A stretch of 41,405 nt of DNA from Actinomycetes bacterium. GTDB taxonomy: Bacteria; Actinomycetota; Actinomycetes; Actinomycetales; Dermatophilaceae. Of this stretch, positions 25,861 through 33,993 are shown piece by piece (the stretch's first letter is position 1; each line of letters opens with the position of its first letter). The stretch lies in the NCBI GenBank assembly GCA_029552065.1, contig JAKPEG010000232.1, positions 1 to 41,405 of the forward strand. Reading direction: 5' to 3'. The position numbers were made by a program, and so were the translations under genes. Below the pieces are notes generated by a model. It ran no database searches. It was not told the DNA's origin and saw only the letters and a program-made list of their open reading frames with translations.

Positions 25861-28800
25861 TCACCCCCAGGCGATCTCGTAGAGCTGCCCGTCACCGGCA
25901 CGGAAGACGAGGCGGCATACCGGCGACCCCGCGTTGTGCGCGACGGTGACCCGGTCGGCGACCGCAGGGGGGGCCATGGCCACCACGCTGAGGTCGGTCC
26001 ACCCGGGAGCACCGGCACCGGGAGCCCACGCCAGGTCGTGGACGTGCCCGTCCGTGCCCACGTAGGCCACGTGCTTGACGCCGGTCTCGGGCACGAACCA
26101 CGACACCGGGTCGGCGGCGGCGCCCGGTGCGCCGGCGGCGGCCACGAGGTCCCAGCCCTTGGCGGGATCGGCGCCCACCCACCAGATCTCGTGGACATGC
26201 CCGTCGACCCCCCGGTAGACCACTTGGTGACTGTCGTCGTGCGGCGTGTGGTAGCCGCTGGGTTCGCCTGCGGCCAGGGGTGATCCGACATAGCCGGAGA
26301 GGTCGTCGTGGCCGGTCGGGCCGTCGGACCAGTAGAGCGAGTGCACGTGTGCGTCGACGCCGCGGTAGAGGACGATGTTTTGCCCGGTCGTCGTCACGGG
26401 GTAGGCGCCGGGGTCTCCGGCTGCCAGTGGCTCCTCGCAGTAGCCCGTGATGTGGCCGTGGCCGATCTCGCCCGCGCCAGCCCACCACAGCTCCTCGATG
26501 TTGCCGTCGTCGCTGCGGTAGAAGACGTGGGTCACCCCGGCGAGGACGTAGCCGCAGGGGTCGCCCGCGGCGGTGATCGCTCCGGCCGTCTCGGACAGGG
26601 CGTCGTGCCCGGCCGCGGCCGGGCCGGACCAGTAGAGCGAGTGGATGTGCGCGTCGGCCCCGCGGTAGAGCACGACCGCCGTGCCGTCGGGCCCGACGAA
26701 GCCCGACGGGCGCCCGGTCGCGGCCGGTGCGACCTCGCGGCCGGCCAGCCGTCCGCTGCCGGCGGACCCGGGCACGTCCCACAGCTCCACCAGGTAGTCC
26801 TCGGTGTCGCGGTAGACCACCGAGTGGCCGCCGCCGGGCGGCACGAGGGCGACCGGGGAGCCCGCCGTCGCGGGCGATCGGAACCGGCGGGTGCGTTCGC
26901 GCACCCGCACGCTCCGGCGGGGCTCGGGCGCGGCGGCTTGGTCCAGTGGCAGTGACCAGCCGTGGGCGGCCAGCCGCTCGCGGGGCAGGAAGTGGACCCG
27001 CTGGACGACGTCGCCGCGCACCGAGAGCAGCCGCAGCCCGCTGAAGCTCACCTGGTCGTTCTCCCACAGGCCCAACGCACCGGTCTGCAGCTGCAACGGC
27101 CGATGGCGTTCCCACCAGCCACGGGGATCCGTCGACGAGTTGAGCGGGTCGGCATAGGGCGGCACGTAGGTGACCCAGTCGTGCTTGGCGTCCCAGGGCA
27201 TCGGCCAGGGCTCGCCGTGGGCGATCGCGTCCTCGTCGACCTCGACGTATGTGGTCGTCGTGGGCAGCGACATCCGCCCGTCCGGCCGGGGGTCGACGTC
27301 GGCGACCCGCACGAAGGCGTTCGGGTATGCCGCGCGCGGATTCTGGGTGTAGTGGTCGAGGTAGTAGGCGAGGGTGCCGTCCGGGAGGGTCCGGATGGCG
27401 ATCTCGTTGTGCCGGTGGGTGTGGCCGGCGAGCACGACGTCGGCTCGGCGGTTCGTGCCGACCCCGGCCAGTGCCCGCAGCAGGTCGTCGGTGCGCCCGC
27501 GGGACACCCCCGAGTCGAGCAGGTCCTGGGTGTCACCGCGCTTGAGGTATGCCGGTTCGCCCTCTCCCGGGGCCGCGAACCAGTCCGGGTGCCGGGAGAC
27601 CAGCTGGTCGGTCCGTTCCCCGGTATGCCGCTGCACCCACCAGGCTGCCTGCTGGGCCTGGGCGGGGCGCTGGGTCTCGCGCAGGAAGAAGGGGGTCTGG
27701 CCGGTCCACGGGTTGATGAGCGGGGCGTGCAGGCCGAGGATCACCAGCCCGTCGGCCGGGGCCGATTCGAGGGCGGCGACCGCGACGGCATACTCGGCGT
27801 CGTCGACGCCTTCGCAGTTGGGCGAGCCGCCGATGAGGGTGAAGAGGTCCTCGTCCCCCGAGCCGTTCCACCATTGCTTCACGACCTCCCACAACGCGTC
27901 GCCGACCGAATCCGGCATCCCCACGTCGTGGGCGCTGTCGACCAGGACGACCCGGTGCTTGCCGAGCTCGGCGACATGCGGCCCGGGCTCGGCGAGGGCG
28001 CGGCGGAAGGCGCTGACCTGCGGGTCGATCTGCACCATCCGGAGGGCGCCGTCCTTGCCGAACTTCGGCACCTCGGTCGCGCCGGGGAAGCAGAGGGCGT
28101 TGGTGAGGGCCATCGCCTCGCGCTCCAGGAGCGCGAGGTTGGAGAAGTTGCGCACCCGGGTGAGGTCGAGTCCGGCGGCCTCGACGTCGAAGACGAGGTG
28201 ATAGGGGTGGCGTCGGTAGTCGTGGTTGCCCGGGGTCATGAGGATGGGCACCCGCAGCTCCTCGACCGTCGGCCAGTCCGGGCCGGGGGCCGTGCCCAGG
28301 ATGAGCTCGCGCAGGAAGCCGGCGTTGCCGAGCCCCTGGAGGTCGTCGTCGTCCTCGTAGAGGTAGTCGACGAGGTCGCCGGTGGCGACGATGACGTCGA
28401 GTTCGCCGGCGTCGTGGAGGGAGTTGGCCAGGTGCACGAAGCCCCGGAACTGGTCGTTCATGTTGCACAGCCGATCGGCCGCCTCGTCCAGTCCGAGGCT
28501 GCGCAGGGTGGGACGGAAGGCATCGATCCGGCGTGCGACATGCGTGTCGGTGATGTGCGCGAGCCCGAAGTCCGACCACTCCCGGCGGTAGTAGACGGCG
28601 TGCGGGGCGACGACCTGCCAGCCGGACGGTTCGACCCGCAGGGCGACGTCGTAGAGGCGTCGCTCGGTGGGGGTGCCGAGCAGCGCGAAGCCGACGGTGC
28701 CGTCGAGCGGCTGCGCCGGGCCGATCTCCAGGGGCACGACATCGGTGGGGTCGCCGGTCGCGACGAGGGCGAGCCGGCCGGTGAGGGCGCTGCGCAGCAG

Positions 28801-29064
28801 TTCGGCGCTGCCCTCGGGGAGCCCGACGGCGAGGGCCTGCAGCGCGTGCGGGCCGAGCACCGTCACCGGCTGGGCTGCCGTCGCAGCCGGCGGGAAGTGC
28901 GGCCGGCCCAGCTGGGGGAAAGCGAACATCACCGCGAGCAGCCCGCCGCCGCCGAGGGCGAGTTCGAGCCGGTCCGGGCGCAGGGTGGCCGAGATCCGGC
29001 CGCCCCCCGGCCCGGTCCATCCTGGCGGGGGCGTGACCTGGAAGGTCGAGAGGGGAGTGGTCAT
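25861..29064 (-). CDS. large metallophosphoesterase with C-terminal seven-repeat beta-propeller (PLL-lectin-like)
   Basis: 1067 residues. Calcineurin-like phosphoesterase core: DTH at 173-175, GDLVD at 229-233, GNHD at 279-282, GLHAP at 444-448 and GHTH at 547-550, a complete set of metal ligands. From about residue 730 there are seven repeats of roughly 45-50 residues, each with a VVYRGVDGHVHEIWW-like core, ending at the C-terminus; these match the propeller repeats of Photorhabdus-type lectins. No signal peptide or membrane segment is seen. It overlaps the upstream quinone oxidoreductase gene (ATGA). Substrate and location are unknown; the propeller suggests sugar or surface binding. Confidence 0.88.
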   Translation of the reverse strand: MTTPLSTFQVTPPPGWTGPGGGRISATLRPDRLELALGGGGLLAVMFAFPQLGRPHFPPAATAAQPVTVLGPHALQALAVGLPEGSAELLRSALTGRLALVATGDPTDVVPLEIGPAQPLDGTVGFALLGTPTERRLYDVALRVEPSGWQVVAPHAVYYRREWSDFGLAHITDTHVARRIDAFRPTLRSLGLDEAADRLCNMNDQFRGFVHLANSLHDAGELDVIVATGDLVDYLYEDDDDLQGLGNAGFLRELILGTAPGPDWPTVEELRVPILMTPGNHDYRRHPYHLVFDVEAAGLDLTRVRNFSNLALLEREAMALTNALCFPGATEVPKFGKDGALRMVQIDPQVSAFRRALAEPGPHVAELGKHRVVLVDSAHDVGMPDSVGDALWEVVKQWWNGSGDEDLFTLIGGSPNCEGVDDAEYAVAVAALESAPADGLVILGLHAPLINPWTGQTPFFLRETQRPAQAQQAAWWVQRHTGERTDQLVSRHPDWFAAPGEGEPAYLKRGDTQDLLDSGVSRGRTDDLLRALAGVGTNRRADVVLAGHTHRHNEIAIRTLPDGTLAYYLDHYTQNPRAAYPNAFVRVADVDPRPDGRMSLPTTTTYVEVDEDAIAHGEPWPMPWDAKHDWVTYVPPYADPLNSSTDPRGWWERHRPLQLQTGALGLWENDQVSFSGLRLLSVRGDVVQRVHFLPRERLAAHGWSLPLDQAAAPEPRRSVRVRERTRRFRSPATAGSPVALVPPGGGHSVVYRDTEDYLVELWDVPGSAGSGRLAGREVAPAATGRPSGFVGPDGTAVVLYRGADAHIHSLYWSGPAAAGHDALSETAGAITAAGDPCGYVLAGVTHVFYRSDDGNIEELWWAGAGEIGHGHITGYCEEPLAAGDPGAYPVTTTGQNIVLYRGVDAHVHSLYWSDGPTGHDDLSGYVGSPLAAGEPSGYHTPHDDSHQVVYRGVDGHVHEIWWVGADPAKGWDLVAAAGAPGAAADPVSWFVPETGVKHVAYVGTDGHVHDLAWAPGAGAPGWTDLSVVAMAPPAVADRVTVAHNAGSPVCRLVFRAGDGQLYEIAWG

Positions 29065-30089
29065 GACGGGGAGATTCCTTTCGTGGATGTGTGGAGCAGG
29101 ACCTTGCCGAGCACCGAGCGCCCGGCGAGCAGGCGGTGGGCGTCGACCGCGGCCTCGAGCGGCAGGCGAGCGGCGATGCGCGGGGTGAGCCGACCGGAGG
29201 CGATGTCGCGCAGCACCGCCGAGGTGACCGCCTCGCGGCGGGCGCCCTCGAGGTAGTGGCCGGATGCGACCCAGCGGATCCCCAGCGAGCCGGTGCCCAC
29301 CGAATCGGCGGTGAGACCGGAGAGCCGGCCGATGTCCACCGGTGCGGGCGGGCCACTCGTCGCGCCGTAGACGACGAGGGTGGCGCCGGTGGCGAGCATC
29401 TGCAGGCTCGCCTCGAAGGTGTCGCGTCCGGTCGCGTCGTAGACGAGGTCGACTCCCCGGCCCTCCGTCAGGGCCCGCACGGCCTGGGCGAGCGGCGTCC
29501 CGTCCGCGACGACTACGTCGTCTGCGCCCAGTTCGCGTGCGACGCGGGCCTTGTCCTGGGTGGAGACGACGCCGATCACCCGCGCCCCGTCGGCGTGGGC
29601 GAGCTGGACGACAGCGCCCCCGGTCGAGCCGGCGGCCGCATAGACGACGACCGTGCGTCCCGCGGCGGTGACTGCCGTCCGGGTGAGGACATGCGCGGTC
29701 GTGCCGGCGAGGGTGAGGGCGGCGGCGATGTCGAGTCCGACGTCCGGTAGGACGGGGGTGAGGTGTTCCCGCCGGACGGCGGTGAACTCGGCATAGCAGC
29801 CGGCGAGGTGGCCGGCGTGCACGACGCGGGCACCGACGAGGCTGGCGTCGACGTCGCGGCCGACGGCCTCGACCACGCCGGCCGCCTCTGTGCCGGGGAC
29901 GAGCGGCAGGGTGACCGGATAGGGCCGGCCGGCCCGGTGTTGCAGGTCGACGTAGTTGACGCCGATCCAGTGGTTGCGCACGAGGACCTCACCGGGTCCG
30001 GGCTTCGGTACGGGCCCGGTGAGGACCTCGAGCGCCTCGGGGCCTCCGTGGCGACGGATCCCGACGCTCACCATCTCCCGGGCGTTCAT
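29061..30089 (-). CDS. NADPH:quinone oxidoreductase-like zinc-less MDR protein
   Basis: 342 residues of the quinone oxidoreductase branch of the MDR superfamily: GVNYVDLQHRAGRPYPVTLP at 43-62, PLVPGTEAAGVVEAVG, and the NADPH-binding YAAAGSTGGAVVQLA; the structural-zinc cysteines are absent. It probably reduces quinones or enones with NADPH. The ATG at 30089 overlaps the MMPL fragment stop, and its own stop overlaps the phosphoesterase start, so three genes are translationally linked. Confidence 0.9.
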   Translation of the reverse strand: MNAREMVSVGIRRHGGPEALEVLTGPVPKPGPGEVLVRNHWIGVNYVDLQHRAGRPYPVTLPLVPGTEAAGVVEAVGRDVDASLVGARVVHAGHLAGCYAEFTAVRREHLTPVLPDVGLDIAAALTLAGTTAHVLTRTAVTAAGRTVVVYAAAGSTGGAVVQLAHADGARVIGVVSTQDKARVARELGADDVVVADGTPLAQAVRALTEGRGVDLVYDATGRDTFEASLQMLATGATLVVYGATSGPPAPVDIGRLSGLTADSVGTGSLGIRWVASGHYLEGARREAVTSAVLRDIASGRLTPRIAARLPLEAAVDAHRLLAGRSVLGKVLLHTSTKGISPS

Positions 30090-30568
30090 CGCGATGCCCT
30101 CCGCCCCGGAGGCAACGGGGCGCTCGTCGGCGGGGCGACGGCATACTCGGGGGCCGGGGCGATGCGGGCGTGCAGGCGCACGAGTGCGGCCGGTGCCCAC
30201 CAGTTGGCCGCGCCGAGCAGCCGCATGAGCGCCGGGACGAGCACACCCCGCACGAGCGTCGCGTCGAGCAGCACGGCGAGGGCGCAACCGAGTCCGAGCA
30301 TCTGGATGAAGCTCACCCGACTCGTCGCGAAGGCGAGGAAGGTCACCGACATGAGTGCGGCTGCGGCGGTGACGATCCGTCCGGTGCTCGCCAGCCCGAG
30401 GGCCACGGCCTCCCGGTCGGCCAGCCCCGTGTCGCGGGCCTCCTTGATCCGACCCAGGAGGCAGACCTCGTAGTCCATCGACAGCCCGAAGGCCGGGGCA
30501 AGCGAATCGACGGGCAGGGTGCTTGCGGCAGGGACGGAGGCGAGGTGTGCCTCGGGAGGGGACGACAT
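30086..30568 (-). pseudogene. C-terminal fragment of an MMPL/RND-type membrane transporter
   Basis: 160 residues. From about residue 27, FGLSMDYEVCLLGRIKEARD, RIVTAAAALMSVTFLAFATS and MLGLGCALAVLLDATLVRGVLVPA match the end of MMPL family proteins, which normally exceed 700 residues. The first ~26 residues have no MMPL character, and only 168 bp separate this ORF from the next gene, so the rest of the transporter is gone. It keeps an ATG with GGAG 7 nt upstream and overlaps the next gene, so it may still be translated and serve only to couple the operon. Confidence 0.65.
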
Positions 30569-30649
30569 GGGAGAACTCCTCGTGGGACGTGGTGTCGTCC
30601 ACGAGGGTGCGCGGCCCGGCTGGCGCCGGTCTGTCAGCGATCTGTCATG

Positions 30650-30681
30650 CCCGCGCCCAGGCGTTCGCGCCGGGGCGCGGG
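30650..30681 (-). terminator. terminator after the VOC gene
   Basis: Stem CCCGCGCCC / GGGCGCGGG, one mismatch, then GGCG-TTCG-CGCC, a stable UUCG tetraloop. It lies 56 bp past the stop of the minus-strand VOC gene and upstream of the MMPL fragment. Confidence 0.75.
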
Positions 30682-30736
30682 CAGGTGAGATCTCCAGGCC
30701 GGCCGGTCAGCCGCCTGGAAGGGTGCCGCGGTCCGG

Positions 30737-31132
30737 TCAGCGGGCCTCGGGGTCGGGCTGGTGGACTCCGAAGACGTTGTTCTCCGTGTCGTGGAAGTAG
30801 CCCTGCCAGGCCATGCCCGGCAGGGCGTGCTTGGCCAGCGCGACTGTGCCGCCCGCGGCGAGGATCCGCTCGGCCGTCGCGTCGAAGTCGTCCGTGCCCA
30901 TGGTGAGCACGGCACCGGCGACGGGACCGCCGACCTCCATGTTGGGCCCCGGTCGCGCCATGATCGCCCCGTTGATGCCCATCTGCTCCTCGGCACCGGT
31001 GACGACCCCGAAGTAGGGCATCCCGGCATATGCGCTCCAGTCCTGGATCTCCCAGCCGAACACGGCCTGGTAGAAGGCGATCGCCCGGGGAACGTCCTGT
31101 GCGTGGATCTCGAAATGGATGACTCGTGACAT
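30737..31132 (-). CDS. VOC (glyoxalase/bleomycin resistance) family protein
   Basis: 131 residues with one VOC unit pair: MSRVIHFEIHAQDVPRAIAF, YQAVFGWEIQDW, then GMAWQGYFHDTENNVFGVHQ. Such proteins bind a metal and act on diverse small molecules or sequester them; the substrate cannot be predicted. It is set off by its own terminator and faces tmsA across a 132-bp divergent gap in which I see only the tmsA -10 box. Confidence 0.85.
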   Translation of the reverse strand: MSRVIHFEIHAQDVPRAIAFYQAVFGWEIQDWSAYAGMPYFGVVTGAEEQMGINGAIMARPGPNMEVGGPVAGAVLTMGTDDFDATAERILAAGGTVALAKHALPGMAWQGYFHDTENNVFGVHQPDPEAR

Positions 31133-31252
31133 CGCGCCAGCATGACACCCCCCGCTGACACGGTGACGAGATCGAGGGATCCGAAGCGTTCCCCGACTGA
31201 TCCTCGGACGATCCCGTGTGGACCCAAGGCGCCGACCGTCGCCGCGGCGGGT

Positions 31253-31258
31253 TAGCCT
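31253..31258 (+). promoter_or_regulatory. -10 box of a probable leaderless tmsA promoter
   Basis: TAGCCT lies exactly 6 nt before the GTG start of tmsA, with no ribosome-binding site, so the transcript likely begins at the start codon. Confidence 0.5.
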
Positions 31259-31264
31259 GCGGGG

Positions 31265-32698
31265 GTGGCCGCGACGCTCTCCCCGCCCGCGCCCGCCCTC
31301 GTGGGCGCGGACAGTCATGCCCGCGCCGTCGCCGCCCTGCTCGCCTCCTTCGACGCTATCCCGGCCGGTATGCCGGTGCGCCTGGCCAAGCGCACGACCA
31401 ACCTCTTCCGGCCCCGCGCCGCCCGCACGGTGCCCGGCCTCGACGTCTCGCGCCTCACCGGGGTTCTCGACGTGGACCCTGAGGCCCGGACCGCGACCGT
31501 GCAGGGGATGGCGACCTACGAGACCGTCGTCGATGCGACGCTCGCGCACGGGCTCATGCCGCTGGTCGTGCCACAGCTCAAGACGATCACTCTCGGTGGG
31601 GCGGTCACCGGGCTCGGCATCGAGGCGAGCAGCTTCCGCAACGGCCTGCCCCACGAGTCGGTCCGCTCGATGGACCTGCTCGTCGGCACCGGCGAGATCC
31701 GCACCGTCACCCCCGACGGTCCCGACGCCCAACTCTTCCGCACCTTCCCCAACTCCTACGGCTCCCTCGGCTATGCCGTGTCGCTCACCGTCGACCTCGA
31801 GCCGGTCGCGCCATGGGTCCGGTTGCGGCACATCCGTTTCCACGATTTCGCGGCTCTCACCGAGGCCGTGCGGCGGATCGTCGCCGAGCGGTCGTGGGAG
31901 GGCCGGCCGGTCGACTTCCTCGACGGTGTGGTGTTCGCGAGGGACACGGCATACCTCACGCTCGGCACGTGGGCGCAGCGACTCGACGAGGGCGAGCGCC
32001 CGAGCGACTACACCGGCCAGGGGATCTACTACCGGTCCCTCACCGAGCGGGCGACCGATGTGCTCACCGTGCGGGACTTCCTCTGGCGCTGGGACACCGA
32101 CTGGTTCTGGTGCTCGCGGGCCTTCGGAGTGCAACGACCCGTGGTGCGACGCCTCTGGCCGGACCGGTTCAAGCGCAGCGACGTCTACATGCGCCTCGTC
32201 GGCGTGGAGAACCGGTGGCATCCCGCGGCGCGGATCGACCGGATGCGTGGCAAGCCGCCCCGCGAGCGGGTCGTCCAGGACGTCGAGATCCCGCTCGAGC
32301 GCACGGCCGAGTTCCTCGACTGGTTCCTTCACGACGTGCCCATCGAGCCGATCTGGTTGTGTCCCATCCGACTTCGTGAGCCGGCACCGATCCCGACCCC
32401 CGAGGGGGAGGCCACCTGGCCGCTCTATCCGATGCGTCCGGGCGAGGTCTACGTCAACGTCGGCTTCTGGTCGACGGTGCCGATCCTCCCGGGCCGCGCG
32501 GACGGCGATGTCAACCGGGCGATCGAGGCGCAGGTCGACGCCTTGGGCGGACACAAGTCGCTCTATTCGGACGCCTACTATTCGCGGGAGGACTTCCACG
32601 CCCGCTACGGCGGCACGGCATACCAGGCAAGCAAACGACGCTACGACCCTCGGAGGCGGTTCGCCGACCTCTACGACAAGGCAGTGGGGAGACGGTGA
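31265..32698 (+). CDS. tmsA: FAD-binding oxidoreductase, TmsA-like (10-methylene fatty acyl reductase)
   Basis: 477 residues of the FAD_binding_4 fold related to DHCR24/DWARF1. MPLVVPQLKTITLGGAVTGL and GIEASSFRNGLPHESV (about 99-134) form the flavin-binding core. The gene precedes a cyclopropane-synthase-like methyltransferase by 4 bp. In mycobacteria and other actinobacteria this pair (TmsA/BfaA and TmsB/BfaB) makes 10-methylstearic (tuberculostearic) acid: TmsB methylenates the double bond of oleoyl phospholipid and TmsA reduces the 10-methylene product. The assignment rests on protein type plus gene pairing. GTG start, apparently leaderless. Confidence 0.85.
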   Translation: MAATLSPPAPALVGADSHARAVAALLASFDAIPAGMPVRLAKRTTNLFRPRAARTVPGLDVSRLTGVLDVDPEARTATVQGMATYETVVDATLAHGLMPLVVPQLKTITLGGAVTGLGIEASSFRNGLPHESVRSMDLLVGTGEIRTVTPDGPDAQLFRTFPNSYGSLGYAVSLTVDLEPVAPWVRLRHIRFHDFAALTEAVRRIVAERSWEGRPVDFLDGVVFARDTAYLTLGTWAQRLDEGERPSDYTGQGIYYRSLTERATDVLTVRDFLWRWDTDWFWCSRAFGVQRPVVRRLWPDRFKRSDVYMRLVGVENRWHPAARIDRMRGKPPRERVVQDVEIPLERTAEFLDWFLHDVPIEPIWLCPIRLREPAPIPTPEGEATWPLYPMRPGEVYVNVGFWSTVPILPGRADGDVNRAIEAQVDALGGHKSLYSDAYYSREDFHARYGGTAYQASKRRYDPRRRFADLYDKAVGRR

Positions 32699-32702
32699 CG
32701 AG

Positions 32703-33992
32703 ATGGCGATGACGGTGGCGCAGGCATTCGACCTGCTCTTCGACAACACCATGTGCCGGATCACGGCTTTCGACGGCTCGGCGAGCGGTCCCGCCGAGGG
32801 GCTGCCCATCCACGTGGCCAGCGACGTGGGGCTCAACTACCTGCTCACCGCGCCGGGCACCCTCGGGATGGCCCGGGCCTATCTCACCGACTCCCTCGTC
32901 ATCGAGGGGGTCGACGAGGGTGATCCCTACGAGGTGCTCAAGACGATGGAGGACGGGCTGTGCCCGCGGCTGCCGGACTGGCGCGGCATACCGGAGCTTG
33001 CCCGCTTCGCCGCGGCGCACCGGTGGCAGGTGCCGAGCCTGCCCCCGGAGGAGACCCCGTCGCGGGCCCGCCGACTGGCCTCGGGGTTCGCGCACGGGCG
33101 CCGACGCGACGCGGCGGCGATCTCCCACCACTACGACGTGTCCAACCGGTTCTACGAGCTGGTCCTCGGACCGTCGATGGCCTACACGTGCGCGACCTAT
33201 CCCACCGCCGAGTCCACCCTCGAGCTCGCGCAGGAGTCGAAGTTCGACCTCGTCTGCCGCAAGCTCGGACTCGAGCCGGGCATGCGGCTGCTGGACCTCG
33301 GGTGCGGCTGGGGCGGCATGGTGAGCCACGCCGTCCACCACTACGGCGTCACGGCGATCGGGGTCACCCTCTCCGGCGAACAGGCCGCGTATGCCGCCGC
33401 GCGGCTCGAGCGCGAGGGGATCGCCGACCGGGCGCAGGTGCGTCACCTCGACTATCGCGACGTCGCCGAGACCGGCTTCGACGCCGTCTCCTCGATCGGC
33501 CTCACCGAGCACATCGGGCCGAAGAACTACTCGGCCTATTTCGGCTTTCTGCATGCCAAGCTCGCCGAGGGCGGGCGGCTGCTCAACCACTGCATCACCC
33601 GGCCGGACAACCGGCACCCGGGCATCCCCGAGCGGGGCTTCATCAACCGCTACGTCTTCCCCGACGGCGGGCTCACCGGCTCGGGCGACATCGTGCGCGC
33701 CGCCGAGGACGTGGGCCTCGAGGTCCGTCACCACGAAAACCTCCGTGAGCACTATGCCCTCACCTGCGCCGACTGGTGCGCCAACCTGTCGAAGAACTGG
33801 GACGACTGCGTGGCCGAGGCCGGCCGCGGGACCGCCCGGGTGTGGGGCCTCTACCTCGCCGGCTCCCGGCTGTCCTTCGAGCGCAACCGGATCCAGCTGC
33901 ACCAGGTGCTCATGGCCCGCACGTCGGTGGCCGGCCGGTCCGGTTTCGGCCTCGGCACGCTCTTCCCCGAGGCGGCCCCGCGCTCCCGCTGA
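32703..33992 (+). CDS. tmsB: SAM-dependent fatty acid methyltransferase, TmsB-like (cyclopropane synthase family)
   Basis: 429 residues of the CFA synthase family: SHHYDVSNRFYELVLG at 141-156 followed by PSMAYTCATYPTAESTL, and the SAM-binding LDLGCGWGGM at 197-206, then SIGLTEHIGPKNY and FINRYVFPDG. It would transfer a methylene from SAM to the double bond of an oleoyl chain. Chosen ATG lies 4 bp after the tmsA stop with GGGGAGA upstream; a second ATG two codons later is possible. A third gene (tmsC) seen in some actinobacteria is absent; the next gene converges. Confidence 0.88.
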   Translation: MAMTVAQAFDLLFDNTMCRITAFDGSASGPAEGLPIHVASDVGLNYLLTAPGTLGMARAYLTDSLVIEGVDEGDPYEVLKTMEDGLCPRLPDWRGIPELARFAAAHRWQVPSLPPEETPSRARRLASGFAHGRRRDAAAISHHYDVSNRFYELVLGPSMAYTCATYPTAESTLELAQESKFDLVCRKLGLEPGMRLLDLGCGWGGMVSHAVHHYGVTAIGVTLSGEQAAYAAARLEREGIADRAQVRHLDYRDVAETGFDAVSSIGLTEHIGPKNYSAYFGFLHAKLAEGGRLLNHCITRPDNRHPGIPERGFINRYVFPDGGLTGSGDIVRAAEDVGLEVRHHENLREHYALTCADWCANLSKNWDDCVAEAGRGTARVWGLYLAGSRLSFERNRIQLHQVLMARTSVAGRSGFGLGTLFPEAAPRSR

Positions 33993-33993
33993 G

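Noticed and set aside
26962-29256. A 764-codon plus-strand frame opposite the metallophosphoesterase
   Set aside because: Shadow frame; the minus strand has all phosphoesterase motifs and seven propeller repeats.
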